Origin: an uncultured Lachnoclostridium sp.
Lineage (GTDB): Bacteria; Bacillota; Clostridia; Lachnospirales; Lachnospiraceae
Reading direction: 5' to 3'
Assembly (NCBI GenBank): GCA_905212635.1
Contig: CAJMFH010000046.1
Span: 1 to 13,083, forward strand
DNA: 13,083 nt
This document shows, one piece after another, positions 1 through 8,236 of the stretch. The translations under genes were made by a program, and so were the position numbers. Position 1 is the first letter of the stretch. Each line of letters opens with the position of its first letter. The notes under the pieces were generated by a model. The model did no database searches. It saw nothing but the letters and a program-made list of their open reading frames with translations, and was not told where the DNA came from.

Positions 1-3000
1 GCAGGGTTGAATGAGAAGAGATTCCAGTAACCAGCCTTAACAGCCTTCTTCATCTCATCCTGGCAGTGGTTCATACCACCCTTAGCGATACCGTGGAGTT
101 CGCAAGGAGCGTAACCAATGATCAAAGATGGTCCGTTGTAAGCTTCTGCTTCTGCAATCGCTTTTACAGCCTGAGCAGGGTTTGCACCAAGAGCGATCTG
201 TGCTACGTATACGTAACCATAGCTCATAGCGATCTCAGCAAGACTCTTCTTACCGATTTCTTTTCCGGCAGCAGCAAACTGACAAACTTCACCGATGTTA
301 GAAGCCTTGGATGCCTGACCACCTGTATTGGAGTACATCTCTGTATCGAATACCATTACGTTTACGTTCTCACCGGATGCAAGTACGTGGTCCAAACCAC
401 CAAATCCGATGTCGTAAGCCCAACCGTCACCACCGAAGATCCATACGGACTTCTTAGCAAGGTACTGTTTCTTATCAAGGATTTCCTTGGAAAGCTCACA
501 GCCAGCGGCAGCAGCTTTTTCGATCTCAGCAACCATTGCTTTTGTAGCAGCAGTATTTGCTTTTGTATTATCTTTTGTCTCAAAATATTTATCTACAGCA
601 GCTTTCAATTCCGCAGATGCTTTATCGGAAGCAGCCAGTTCTTTTACTTTGTCCATGGTCTGCTCACGAAGAACTTTCTGACCAATGTACATACCAAGAC
701 CATGCTCAGCATTGTCCTCAAACAAGGAGTTTGCCCAAGCCGGACCCTGTTTGGAATCTTTGTTTACAGTATATGGTGATGTAGCAGCCGGACCACCCCA
801 GATAGAGGAACATCCTGTTGCATTGGAGATGTACATCTGCTCACCAAACAACTGTGTGATCAAACGAGCATAAGATGTCTCGGCACATCCTGCACAGCTT
901 CCAGAGAACTCAAGAAGTGGCTGATTGTACTGGGAACCAATTGGTGTAGCATCGGTAAATACCGGTTTGATGTCTTTCTTACCAACGTTAGCTACGAGGT
1001 AATCAAATACTGGCTGCTGGTCTGCCTGAGATTCCTGAGGAACCATCTTGATTGCGCCCTTAGCAGCGGCAGGACAAACGGTAATACACTCGCCACATCC
1101 CATACAGTCTAATGGAGAAACCGTCATTGTGAATTTCATTCCATCTGCTACTGCATGTTTTGCATCTGCAAGTTTAATCTGTGAAGGAGCAACTTTTACT
1201 TCGTTCTCATCAAGGATGAATGGACGAATTGTTGCATGGGAACAAACAAATGCACAACTGTTACACTGTACACAGCTTGCTGGATCCCACTCTGGTACCA
1301 TTACGGCTGTACCACGTTTCTCGTATGCGGAAGCACCGAGTTCGAACTGTCCGTCTGCAATGTCTTTGAATGCAGAAACCGGAAGGCTGTCACCATCCAT
1401 AAGAGAGATTGGCTCGAGAAGGTCTTTGACCATCTTAACAACCTCCGGACGTCCTGTAAGGTCTTTTGCAGGAGCATCTGCTTCCGGATTTGCCCAGGAA
1501 GCCGGAACTTCTACTTTATGAACTGCATCTACACCGGCATCGATTGCTTTGTAGTTCATTTCTACGACTGCATCACCCTTCTTAGAGTAGGATTTCTTAG
1601 CAGCAGCTTTCATGTACTCAACAGCTTCGTCGATTGGCATGATGTTTGCAAGTTTGAAGAATGCGGACTGAAGAATTGTGTTAGTACGTTTACCCATACC
1701 AATTTCAATTGCTTTGTCAATCGCATTGATTGTATACAACTGGATATTATTGTCAGCGATGTATTTCTTGGAAGCAGCCGGCATATGTTTGTCAAGCTCT
1801 TCATCTGTCCACTGGCAGTTGATCATGAAGATTCCGCCCGGTTTTACATCCTGAACCATCTTGTATCCTTTTACTACATAAGATGGGTTGTGGCAGGCTA
1901 CGAAGTCTGCCTGATTGATGTAGTAAGGGCTCTTGATCGGTTTGTCACCAAAACGAAGATGGGAAATTGTGATACCACCTGTCTTTTTGGAGTCATACTG
2001 GAAGTATGCCTGGATGTATTTGTCTGTGTGGTCACCGATGATCTTTGTAGAGTTCTTGTTCGCACCTACTGTACCGTCTCCACCAAGACCCCAGAACTTA
2101 CATTCTACAGTACCTTCTGCGGATGTGATAGGAGCTGGTTTTACTTCCGGAAGACTGAGGTTTGTAACATCGTCTACGATACCGATTGTAAAACGAGGTT
2201 TTGGAGCATCTTTCTCCAACTCTTTGTAAATAGCAAATACGGATGAAGGTGGTGTATCCTTGGAACCAAGTCCATAACGTCCACCTGTCAGAATGATATC
2301 ATTCTTGCCGGCTTCACGAAGTGTTGCAGCCACATCAAGGTAAAGTGGTTCACCAAGTGTACCAGGCTCTTTTGTACGGTCAAGTACAGCGATCTTCTTA
2401 GCAGTCTTAGGAATTACTTTCAAGATGTGCTCGGAAGACCAAGGACGATACAAACGAACTTTAATCAAACCTACTTTTTCGCCTTTTGCTGTCAAGTAGT
2501 CGATTACTTCTTCTGCAACGTCACAGATGGAACCCATAGCGATGATGACACGGTCAGCATCCTCAGCTCCATAGTAGTTAAACAGATCATAGTCTGTTCC
2601 TAATTTTTCATTAACTTTGCCCATGTATTTTTCAACAACTGCCGGCAAAGCATCATATACTGGGTTACAAGCTTCACGATGCTGGAAGAATACGTCACCG
2701 TTTTCATGAGAACCACGCATAGCAGGATGCTCTGGGTTCAATGCATGCTGACGGAACTCTTCAACAGCGTCCATGTTGCACATTTCTTTCAGATCTTCAT
2801 AATCCCATTTCTCAATTTTCTGAATCTCGTGAGATGTACGGAATCCATCGAAGAAGTTAATAAACGGAACTTTTCCTTCCAAAGCTGCCAAATGAGCAAC
2901 CGGGCTCAAGTCCATAACTTCCTGTGGATTTGTCTCAGCAAGCATAGCAAAACCTGTCTGACGACATGCGTAAACGTCACTGTGATCTCCAAAAATGTTC

Positions 3001-3362
3001 AAAGACTGCGTTGATACGGTACGAGCAGATACGTCAAATACACAAGGGAGCTGCTCTGCTGCAATCTTGTACATATTAGGAATCATCAAAAGAAGTCCCT
3101 GGGAAGCAGTAAATGTGGTTGTAAGTGCACCTGCTGCAAGAGAACCATGTACGGTACCTGCTGCACCAGCCTCTGATTGCATCTCAACTACTTTTACTGT
3201 GTTTCCAAAAATGTTCTTCTGTCCCGCTGCAGACCACTGGTCAACGGTATCTGCCATCGGACTAGAAGGTGTAATCGGATAGATACCAGCTACTTCTGTA
3301 TAGGCATATGCCACATGAGCGGCAGCTGTATTTCCATCCATGGATTGTTTTGCTCTAGCCAT
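1..3362 (-). CDS. nifJ: Pyruvate:ferredoxin (flavodoxin) oxidoreductase, C-terminus beyond window
   Basis: Cytoplasmic enzyme that oxidises pyruvate with CoA to acetyl-CoA and CO2, passing electrons to ferredoxin or flavodoxin; central to anaerobic fermentation. About 1120 codons are present with no internal stop; single-chain enzymes are near 1170-1200 residues, so roughly 60 are missing only because the window ends. Substrate-site residues known from the Desulfovibrio enzyme fall at the same numbers: T31 (YPITPSSP), E64 and R114. A ferredoxin-like domain carries two CxxCxxCxxxC clusters, C697/700/703/707 and C753/756/759/763. The proximal cluster uses C823, C826, C851 and C1087. The thiamine diphosphate motif starts at GDG (D979) and runs to NTGGQ. 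The ATG at 3362-3360 follows AAGGAGG with good spacing. Codon use is strongly biased (GCA, GTT, AAG-rich), as in highly expressed genes, and unlike the signalling genes downstream. Confidence 0.98.
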   Translation of the reverse strand, partial: MARAKQSMDGNTAAAHVAYAYTEVAGIYPITPSSPMADTVDQWSAAGQKNIFGNTVKVVEMQSEAGAAGTVHGSLAAGALTTTFTASQGLLLMIPNMYKIAAEQLPCVFDVSARTVSTQSLNIFGDHSDVYACRQTGFAMLAETNPQEVMDLSPVAHLAALEGKVPFINFFDGFRTSHEIQKIEKWDYEDLKEMCNMDAVEEFRQHALNPEHPAMRGSHENGDVFFQHREACNPVYDALPAVVEKYMGKVNEKLGTDYDLFNYYGAEDADRVIIAMGSICDVAEEVIDYLTAKGEKVGLIKVRLYRPWSSEHILKVIPKTAKKIAVLDRTKEPGTLGEPLYLDVAATLREAGKNDIILTGGRYGLGSKDTPPSSVFAIYKELEKDAPKPRFTIGIVDDVTNLSLPEVKPAPITSAEGTVECKFWGLGGDGTVGANKNSTKIIGDHTDKYIQAYFQYDSKKTGGITISHLRFGDKPIKSPYYINQADFVACHNPSYVVKGYKMVQDVKPGGIFMINCQWTDEELDKHMPAASKKYIADNNIQLYTINAIDKAIEIGMGKRTNTILQSAFFKLANIMPIDEAVEYMKAAAKKSYSKKGDAVVEMNYKAIDAGVDAVHKVEVPASWANPEADAPAKDLTGRPEVVKMVKDLLEPISLMDGDSLPVSAFKDIADGQFELGASAYEKRGTAVMVPEWDPASCVQCNSCAFVCSHATIRPFILDENEVKVAPSQIKLADAKHAVADGMKFTMTVSPLDCMGCGECITVCPAAAKGAIKMVPQESQADQQPVFDYLVANVGKKDIKPVFTDATPIGSQYNQPLLEFSGSCAGCAETSYARLITQLFGEQMYISNATGCSSIWGGPAATSPYTVNKDSKQGPAWANSLFEDNAEHGLGMYIGQKVLREQTMDKVKELAASDKASAELKAAVDKYFETKDNTKANTAATKAMVAEIEKAAAAGCELSKEILDKKQYLAKKSVWIFGGDGWAYDIGFGGLDHVLASGENVNVMVFDTEMYSNTGGQASKASNIGEVCQFAAAGKEIGKKSLAEIAMSYGYVYVAQIALGANPAQAVKAIAEAEAYNGPSLIIGYAPCELHGIAKGGMNHCQDEMKKAVKAGYWNLFSFNP

Positions 3363-3394
3363 TTTTATAGAATCCTCCTTATTAATTGAAATTA

Positions 3395-3447
3395 TTTATC
3401 ACTAAGAATTATTTTAGCACCATCACCAAAAAAAGTAAAGTGATAAA
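3395..3447. repeat. 9-bp inverted repeat flanking the nifJ core promoter
   Basis: TTTATCACT at 3395-3403 and AGTGATAAA at 3439-3447 are perfect reverse complements. They bracket the -10 and touch the -35 of the nifJ promoter, with centres 44 bp apart (about four helical turns). They could be paired operator half-sites, but the region is A+T-rich and chance is not excluded. Confidence 0.35.
3411..3439 (-). promoter_or_regulatory. Probable sigma-A promoter of nifJ
   Basis: Reading the minus strand, TTTACT (3439-3434) is followed after 17 bp by TAAAAT (3416-3411), with TGC directly before the -10, giving an extended -10 element. Transcription would start near 3404 and leave a leader of about 40 nt containing the AAGGAGG site. 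Inferred from motif match only. Confidence 0.6.
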
Positions 3448-3498
3448 AGGAGAATCACGTCGAATTTTACGAACATTTCATTTTTTTTTCATTTTTAC

Positions 3499-3527
3499 TT
3501 GACAATGTTAATCCACAGGTGTATTAT
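3499..3527 (+). promoter_or_regulatory. Near-consensus sigma-A promoter of the GntR-ABC operon
   Basis: TTGACA at 3499-3504, a 17-bp spacer, then TATTAT at 3522-3527. The start would be near 3534, leaving a leader of about 38 nt with an AAAGGAG ribosome site (3558-3564) before the ATG at 3572. The -10 lies inside the left arm of the inverted repeat at 3520-3555. Confidence 0.85.
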
Positions 3528-3555
3528 TGTCTTAATCGCTTAATACAATAATACA
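3520..3555. promoter_or_regulatory. Inverted-repeat operator, probably for the adjacent GntR regulator
   Basis: TGTATTATTGT (3520-3530) and ACAATAATACA (3545-3555) form a perfect 11-bp inverted repeat around a 14-bp centre. The left arm covers the -10 and the right arm lies just past the expected transcription start. This placement suits steric repression. GntR proteins bind as dimers to palindromes and commonly repress their own operon; that this is the site for the 3572 gene is inferred. Confidence 0.7.
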
Positions 3556-3571
3556 AGAAAGGAGAAGCGCT

Positions 3572-3937
3572 ATGCAATGGGAACTCACCAACGACCGCCC
3601 TTTGTATATCCAATTAACGGAACAGCTAAAACGGCTCATTTTATCCGGGGAATACTCACCCGGTGAACCCTTTCCATCGGTCCGGGAACTGGCAACTTCT
3701 GCCAACGTTAATCCCAATACGATGCAGCGGGCACTTTCCGAATTAGAACGGGATGGACTTCTGATCACGGAGCGGACTGCCGGCCGGCGTATTACCAGTG
3801 ATCATTCGATGCTGGAAGCAATGCGTTCCGAGCTTGCCCTCACACATCTTAAAAAGCTGCGGAGCGAACTGACATCTCTTGGTTTTGAACCGGAAAAGCA
3901 ATTGGATTTTATTCAAAAGGCATGGGATAAAGACTAA
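3572..3937 (+). CDS. GntR-family transcriptional regulator, YtrA type
   Basis: A 121-residue DNA-binding protein. The winged helix-turn-helix occupies about residues 8-75 (PLYIQLTEQLKRLILSGEY, then PSVRELA, then NPNTMQRALSELERDGL), the standard GntR head. The remaining 45 or so residues are a short helical tail, probably for dimerisation. This is far shorter than the FadR or UTRA effector domains and is typical of the YtrA subfamily. Members usually sit first in an operon with ABC transporter genes and repress it until an inducer, often a cell-wall-active compound in studied cases, is present. Here the ATPase gene follows after 28 bp. The start is supported by AAAGGAG seven bases upstream. 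Autoregulation through the 3520-3555 repeat is inferred; the inducer cannot be read from sequence. Confidence 0.93.
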   Translation: MQWELTNDRPLYIQLTEQLKRLILSGEYSPGEPFPSVRELATSANVNPNTMQRALSELERDGLLITERTAGRRITSDHSMLEAMRSELALTHLKKLRSELTSLGFEPEKQLDFIQKAWDKD

Positions 3938-3965
3938 ACTTTCTTATTAAATGGAGGATTATTTT

Positions 3966-4661
3966 ATGATTATTTTAGAAACAAAGGGATTGACCAAACG
4001 ATTTGGTCGTTCACTGGCACTTGATAATGTGGATATCACACTGGAGTGCGGTAAAATTGTCGGTCTTTTAGGACCAAACGGCAGCGGAAAGACAACTTTT
4101 CTGAAGCTGCTCAACGGGCTTCTCAAACCCGATCAGGGAACGATTACAATTGGCGGGGAAGCTCCCGGTGTCATCACGAAGCAGCACGTATCTTTTCTGC
4201 CGGACAGCAACTATTTTCCAAAATGGATGAAAGTAACACAGCTTCTGGAATATTTTGGAGATTTTTATGATGACTTTGAGCGCGAAAAAGCAACCTTTAT
4301 GCTCGCCAAACTGGATATTGATTCCCACATGAAACTGTCACATATGTCAAAGGGAACATTGGAAAAAGTCCAATTAATCCTTGCGATGAGCCGCAATGCA
4401 AATCTGTATTGTCTGGATGAGCCGATTGGCGGTGTTGATCCGGCAACGAGAGATTATATTCTCAACACCATTGTAAGCAATTATTGTGAAAATTCAACCG
4501 TTCTTATCTCGACACATCTGATTGCGGATGTGGAAAATGTTCTGGATGAGGTCATTTTCCTGCAAAACGGACAGGTCCGCCTGCAATCCAGCGTAGATGA
4601 TATCCGGGAAAAAGAGAACAAATCCGTCGATGCACTTTTCAGGGAGGTATTCAAATGTTAA
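3966..4661 (+). CDS. ABC transporter ATP-binding protein of the YtrA-type operon
   Basis: A 231-residue nucleotide-binding subunit expected to pair with the permease encoded next. Visible motifs are Walker A GPNGSGKTT (36-44), a degenerate signature around SHMSKGT (125-131) in place of LSGGQ, Walker B LYCLDEP (147-153, D151/E152), the D-loop GGVDP, and the switch histidine in STH (H184). The Q-loop position reads FLPD, as in many exporters of this class. The chosen start is the ATG at 3966, because TGGAGG at 3952-3957 sits eight bases before it; an ATG at 3951 would overlap that ribosome site and has none of its own. The gene overlaps the permease by seven bases, implying translational coupling. 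Substrate is unknown; antibiotic or peptide efflux or membrane-stress response is the usual context. Confidence 0.92.
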   Translation: MIILETKGLTKRFGRSLALDNVDITLECGKIVGLLGPNGSGKTTFLKLLNGLLKPDQGTITIGGEAPGVITKQHVSFLPDSNYFPKWMKVTQLLEYFGDFYDDFEREKATFMLAKLDIDSHMKLSHMSKGTLEKVQLILAMSRNANLYCLDEPIGGVDPATRDYILNTIVSNYCENSTVLISTHLIADVENVLDEVIFLQNGQVRLQSSVDDIREKENKSVDALFREVFKC

Positions 4662-5434
4662 AAAAATTGATCAAACACGAATTCAAAGCGACTTACCGCT
4701 TTTATCTGCCGATTTACATAGGACTTGCAGTCCTCATTGCACTTGCGTGTGGCTTTTTAAATATCGTAGAAATTTTTGATGTCAATGAGCTGTTTTTGTC
4801 CATTACCCTGCCTCTTGGCGCTGTTGTAGGCCTGCTTGCGATTATTTTTGCCCTGATCTCGCCATACATTTTCATCTGTCTGCGGTTTTATCGTTCTACC
4901 GCAACCAGAGAGGGCTACCTGACATTTACGCTTCCGGCATCCACAAACCAGATCCTGTTTTCCAAATTTCTGGTTTCCTTCCTGTGGGCAATTCTCACAT
5001 TCGGCGTCACTACATTAGCGATCTTTGTCCTTCTCGCCGTTGGCTTTGATCCGGACATGACGTTTACTGCCATACGCCAGCTTTTCCACAGCAGCGATTT
5101 CAATTTCACAACCATACTTTCATTTGTTGTCGGATATGCCAATTCCATCCTTGCAATCTATACGTCAATCAGTCTGGGACAGTTTGTACGCGATCACCGC
5201 GTCATCGCTTCGATTGCTTTTTATGCTGCCACCTACACCGTGCAGCAGATTGTCAGTCTTGTCATATTGATTCCGGTTATGATTGGCTCCGGTGCTCTCA
5301 CAAGTGCAGAAACTCTGACTTATTCCGATCTGGGAATAATGAGCATCGTGTCCATTATTATTTCCCTTGTATTTTGTGGTATATTCTACTTCATTTCAGA
5401 ACGTATTTTGGACCGCAAATTGAATCTGCCGTGA
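4655..5434 (+). CDS. ABC-2-type permease, six transmembrane segments
   Basis: A 259-residue integral membrane protein. Hydrophobic segments fall at about 17-36, 48-76, 104-130, 151-175, 184-212 and 227-249, matching the six-helix ABC-2 layout. The short basic N-terminus (LKKLIKHEFKATYR) resembles the cytoplasmic interfacial helix of such permeases, and the loop TREGYLTFTLPAS after the second segment resembles the coupling region that contacts the ATPase. The ATG overlaps the ATPase stop (4655-4661) and is preceded by GGGAGG. It is the last gene of the operon, about 30 bp before the terminator. No substrate can be assigned. Recognition rests on topology and context, with no single diagnostic motif. 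Confidence 0.85.
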   Translation: MLKKLIKHEFKATYRFYLPIYIGLAVLIALACGFLNIVEIFDVNELFLSITLPLGAVVGLLAIIFALISPYIFICLRFYRSTATREGYLTFTLPASTNQILFSKFLVSFLWAILTFGVTTLAIFVLLAVGFDPDMTFTAIRQLFHSSDFNFTTILSFVVGYANSILAIYTSISLGQFVRDHRVIASIAFYAATYTVQQIVSLVILIPVMIGSGALTSAETLTYSDLGIMSIVSIIISLVFCGIFYFISERILDRKLNLP

Positions 5435-5458
5435 TGATCGTCCGTAATGATACTACAT

Positions 5459-5492
5459 AAAAAACGCCCCTGACTGCACCGGCAGCCAGGGG
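5459..5492 (-). terminator. Rho-independent terminator, best for the hybrid kinase, possibly bidirectional
   Basis: Arms 5467-5477 and 5482-5492 pair around a four-base loop (CCCCTG, CTGC / GCAG, CAGGGG). On the minus strand the hairpin is followed by CG and six T residues (5464-5459). The one imperfect position (5473/5486) is A·C in plus-strand RNA but a stable U·G wobble in minus-strand RNA, so the element is stronger for the kinase gene. On the plus strand the tail is only broadly T-rich (GTTCGTTATTTAT), so it may also end the ABC operon, less efficiently. Confidence 0.85.
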
Positions 5493-5501
5493 GTTCGTTA
5501 T

Positions 5502-8153
5502 TTATAATGTCAGCCATTTTTCCAGAATACTCTGCAATTGACCGATATCAATCGGCTTTGCCAGATGCTGATTCATTCCCGCATGTTTGGCATTGAGGAT
5601 ATCTTCGGTAAAAGCATTCGCCGTCACCGCGATAACCGGAACTTTTTTCAGGTCTTCTCTTTCCTGATTTCGAAGCGCTGTACAACATTCATATCCGTTC
5701 ATAACCGGCATCTGGATATCCATAAAAAGAATATCATAATAATACTCCGGTTTATTCAGAATATCATTCAATGCTTCTTTTCCATTTTCTGCCGTATATA
5801 CCTCAATCCCTGTCATTTCCAAAAGTTCTTTTGCAATCTGTGTATTGATCTCATTATCGTCCACAAGAAGCGCTCTTTTCCCAGTATACCGCCGCTCACG
5901 ATATACTTCCATCGGATTTTTATTCTTTGGGGCAGTATCATCAAATATCGACTTAAAAGTTGCTGACAATTTGGATTTAAAAATCGGTTTGGAGATAAAG
6001 GCATCCACCCCTGCCTCTCTTGCTTCATGCTCAATCTCACTCCAGTCAAACGCAGAAATAATGATGACCGGAATTTCATCCCCGACCGCTTTACGGATCT
6101 CTCTTGCGGTCTCAATTCCATTCATATCCGGCATCTTCCAGTCAAGAAGTACCGCCTGAAATTCATCCCCTTCTTCTTTCTGCTGAATCACGCTCTGCAC
6201 AGCCTCTCTTCCGGAAAGTACCCATCTGCTCTTCATGCCAAGGCTCTCCAGCATACTGCATACACTCACACAAGCCACTTCTTCATCATCCGCAACAAGC
6301 ACATGTAGATCGGCAAGACATTCTTCTCTGCTTTCCTCTGTCTCCTGCAATTTCAATAAAATGGTGACCGTAAACCGGGAACCTCGGTTTAATTGACTTT
6401 CTACTGTAATATCTCCGCCCATCATCTGCACAACATTCTTTACGATTGACATCCCAAGTCCCGTTCCCTGGATCTTATCAATACGACTGTCTTCTGCCCT
6501 CTCAAATGGCTGGAAAATGCGTTGCAAAAACTCTTCGCTCATACCGATTCCCGTATCTTCAAATACAAATTGAAAACAGCCGGTCCGCGTCAATCTTGTC
6601 TTTTTTTCACTAATATTAACCCGGATTGCTCCACCCTCAGGAGTGTACTTGACTGCATTACTCATAATGTTGCTAATGATCTTCTGCACATATAAACTGT
6701 CACCGATCACATTTTCATGTTCAATCTTTTCAATCAGAATAGACAATTCCTGATTTTTTTCTTCTACGGAAGGATGGATCATTTCCAGTGTTGTCTCCAG
6801 CAGATCAGAAAGATTAAACTCCTCTTCTGCCAATGTCAGCCTTCCGGACTCAATTCGCGACATATCCAGCACTTCGTTGATCAGTGCCAGAAGATGCCGG
6901 CTCGAAACCGTGATCTTTTTCAAACAGTCTTCCACGCGTTCTCTTTCTTCGATATGACTTGCCGCAAGTGCCGTCATTCCAATAATCGCATTCATTGGCG
7001 TGCGGATGTCATGAGACATTTTTGACAGGAAATCGCTCTTGGCTCGGCTGGCATTTTCTGCTACCTCATACGCCTCACGCAAGGCATCCTTACTGCGCAT
7101 TTCATCCATTTTAATCTTCGTTTCATCCTGTGATGCCAGAAGAACTTTGGAAGCCTCACCCTCTTTTCTCTCCATACAGAGAACGGCAAGATTTGTCCAA
7201 CGATAATCAGTTCCTTCAAATTCTTCCGAATATTCATACATTAAATTGTCTTTGTCTTTCAAAGCTTCTTTCAGACGGTCAATTGAAAAATAGTGATCCA
7301 TAGATAATTTTGTCTCACCGGAATCATAACACTCACAGAATACTTTTTCCACAATGTCATGATATTCTCCCTGTTTTTCTACTCCGGGCAGATTTACTTC
7401 TTCTCCCTCCTCCGCGTGAAACACAAACCCATAGGCTTCCACGTCATTCATATGCCGAAACAGTTCTTTTTCCGTAGTTTCTTCAATCGATCTGTTGTCA
7501 TTGAAATATTCTCCCATCGAAGCCGCATTACCGGTATCCGCTGTACTTGCAATGATCTGGCCACTCTGGCTGCACAAAAACACCTGGGAATCATACCCAA
7601 AATATTTTGTGTTCAACATATTTTCCAAGGTTTCATCATTAAAATATCCTAACAGTGCACCAAACACTTTTCCTTTATTTTTTACGGGCGCATAATAACA
7701 AAGCTGGTTTACAGCACTATCATTATATACAAATGCCGTTCCAATCCCAATATTTCCTTTCATCGCCTCTGTGACATTCGGACTTTCCGTAAAATTGTAA
7801 TAATGCCCTTCTCCATCAAATCCCCATCCGGTTTCATCCACAAAAATAAGACGGTCAAACCATACTTCTTCCGTCAGGCGCTTTATATCTTTGTTGGTAA
7901 TATTTTCCTCTTTTTGCTCAATCTCACCATATAACTTACCGATAGAATCAAGACTCATTATCCCGCTGGAAAATATTCCCTCTAACGTCTCTGTGTTTTG
8001 AACCGTCCCATTTTTTATATATTCCTGTGTAAGCCGCTCCACACGGCTGTTTGTATCTTCAAAATTCATGATAAACATGGAGGCAACCGCAAACAGCAGT
8101 ACACCAATTGACAGCGCTGTTATAAATGTTCGAAAATGTATCTTTTTTTGCAT
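5502..8153 (-). CDS. Hybrid sensor histidine kinase with two receiver domains
   Basis: An 883-residue signalling protein. Order: basic start and membrane helix (about 9-30), a Cache-like sensor region (about 35-245), a partial PAS-like segment (about 265-345), a linker helix, HisKA with H381 in SHDIRTP, and HATPase (N499; G1 DTGIGM 533-538; G2 GTGLGM 563-568). Receiver 1 has D622/D623, D671, S700 and K722; receiver 2 has D765/D766, D812, T844 and K866. Both receivers look active. No HPt domain is present, so phosphotransfer to an HPt protein and final regulator encoded elsewhere is expected. Oddly, no second membrane helix is seen between the sensor and kinase parts. The ATG follows AGGAG by eight bases. 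The gene has its own promoter and terminator, so it is probably separate from the ABC operon upstream. The ligand is unknown. Confidence 0.93.
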   Translation of the reverse strand: MQKKIHFRTFITALSIGVLLFAVASMFIMNFEDTNSRVERLTQEYIKNGTVQNTETLEGIFSSGIMSLDSIGKLYGEIEQKEENITNKDIKRLTEEVWFDRLIFVDETGWGFDGEGHYYNFTESPNVTEAMKGNIGIGTAFVYNDSAVNQLCYYAPVKNKGKVFGALLGYFNDETLENMLNTKYFGYDSQVFLCSQSGQIIASTADTGNAASMGEYFNDNRSIEETTEKELFRHMNDVEAYGFVFHAEEGEEVNLPGVEKQGEYHDIVEKVFCECYDSGETKLSMDHYFSIDRLKEALKDKDNLMYEYSEEFEGTDYRWTNLAVLCMERKEGEASKVLLASQDETKIKMDEMRSKDALREAYEVAENASRAKSDFLSKMSHDIRTPMNAIIGMTALAASHIEERERVEDCLKKITVSSRHLLALINEVLDMSRIESGRLTLAEEEFNLSDLLETTLEMIHPSVEEKNQELSILIEKIEHENVIGDSLYVQKIISNIMSNAVKYTPEGGAIRVNISEKKTRLTRTGCFQFVFEDTGIGMSEEFLQRIFQPFERAEDSRIDKIQGTGLGMSIVKNVVQMMGGDITVESQLNRGSRFTVTILLKLQETEESREECLADLHVLVADDEEVACVSVCSMLESLGMKSRWVLSGREAVQSVIQQKEEGDEFQAVLLDWKMPDMNGIETAREIRKAVGDEIPVIIISAFDWSEIEHEAREAGVDAFISKPIFKSKLSATFKSIFDDTAPKNKNPMEVYRERRYTGKRALLVDDNEINTQIAKELLEMTGIEVYTAENGKEALNDILNKPEYYYDILFMDIQMPVMNGYECCTALRNQEREDLKKVPVIAVTANAFTEDILNAKHAGMNQHLAKPIDIGQLQSILEKWLTL

Positions 8154-8195
8154 TATAAACGCTCCTACTCATAGTTTCTATCTTTTTTCGGAACT

Positions 8196-8225
8196 ATTAT
8201 ACCTTGAACATCTTTATACTGTCAA
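8196..8225 (-). promoter_or_regulatory. Consensus sigma-A promoter of the hybrid kinase gene
   Basis: On the minus strand TTGACA (8225-8220) is followed by an 18-bp spacer and TATAAT (8201-8196). Both hexamers match consensus exactly. The start would lie near 8189, with a leader of about 36 nt that includes AGGAG (8166-8162). It sits in the 83-bp gap after the permease stop at 8237, so the kinase need not depend on read-through. Confidence 0.88.
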
Positions 8226-8236
8226 TAAACTCCATC

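Noticed and set aside
66..2246. Long open frames on the plus strand opposite nifJ, including one of 336 codons at 1236-2246
   Set aside because: They lie antisense to a protein with every expected catalytic residue and cluster, have no ribosome sites or recognisable domains, and arise from the biased codon use of nifJ.
3479..3496. T-rich run as a terminator
   Set aside because: No stable hairpin precedes it on either strand; it is A+T-rich promoter-flanking DNA between divergent genes.
3951..3965. Upstream ATG for the first ABC ATPase
   Set aside because: It overlaps the TGGAGG that serves the ATG at 3966 and adds five residues that are not part of the family's usual N-terminus.
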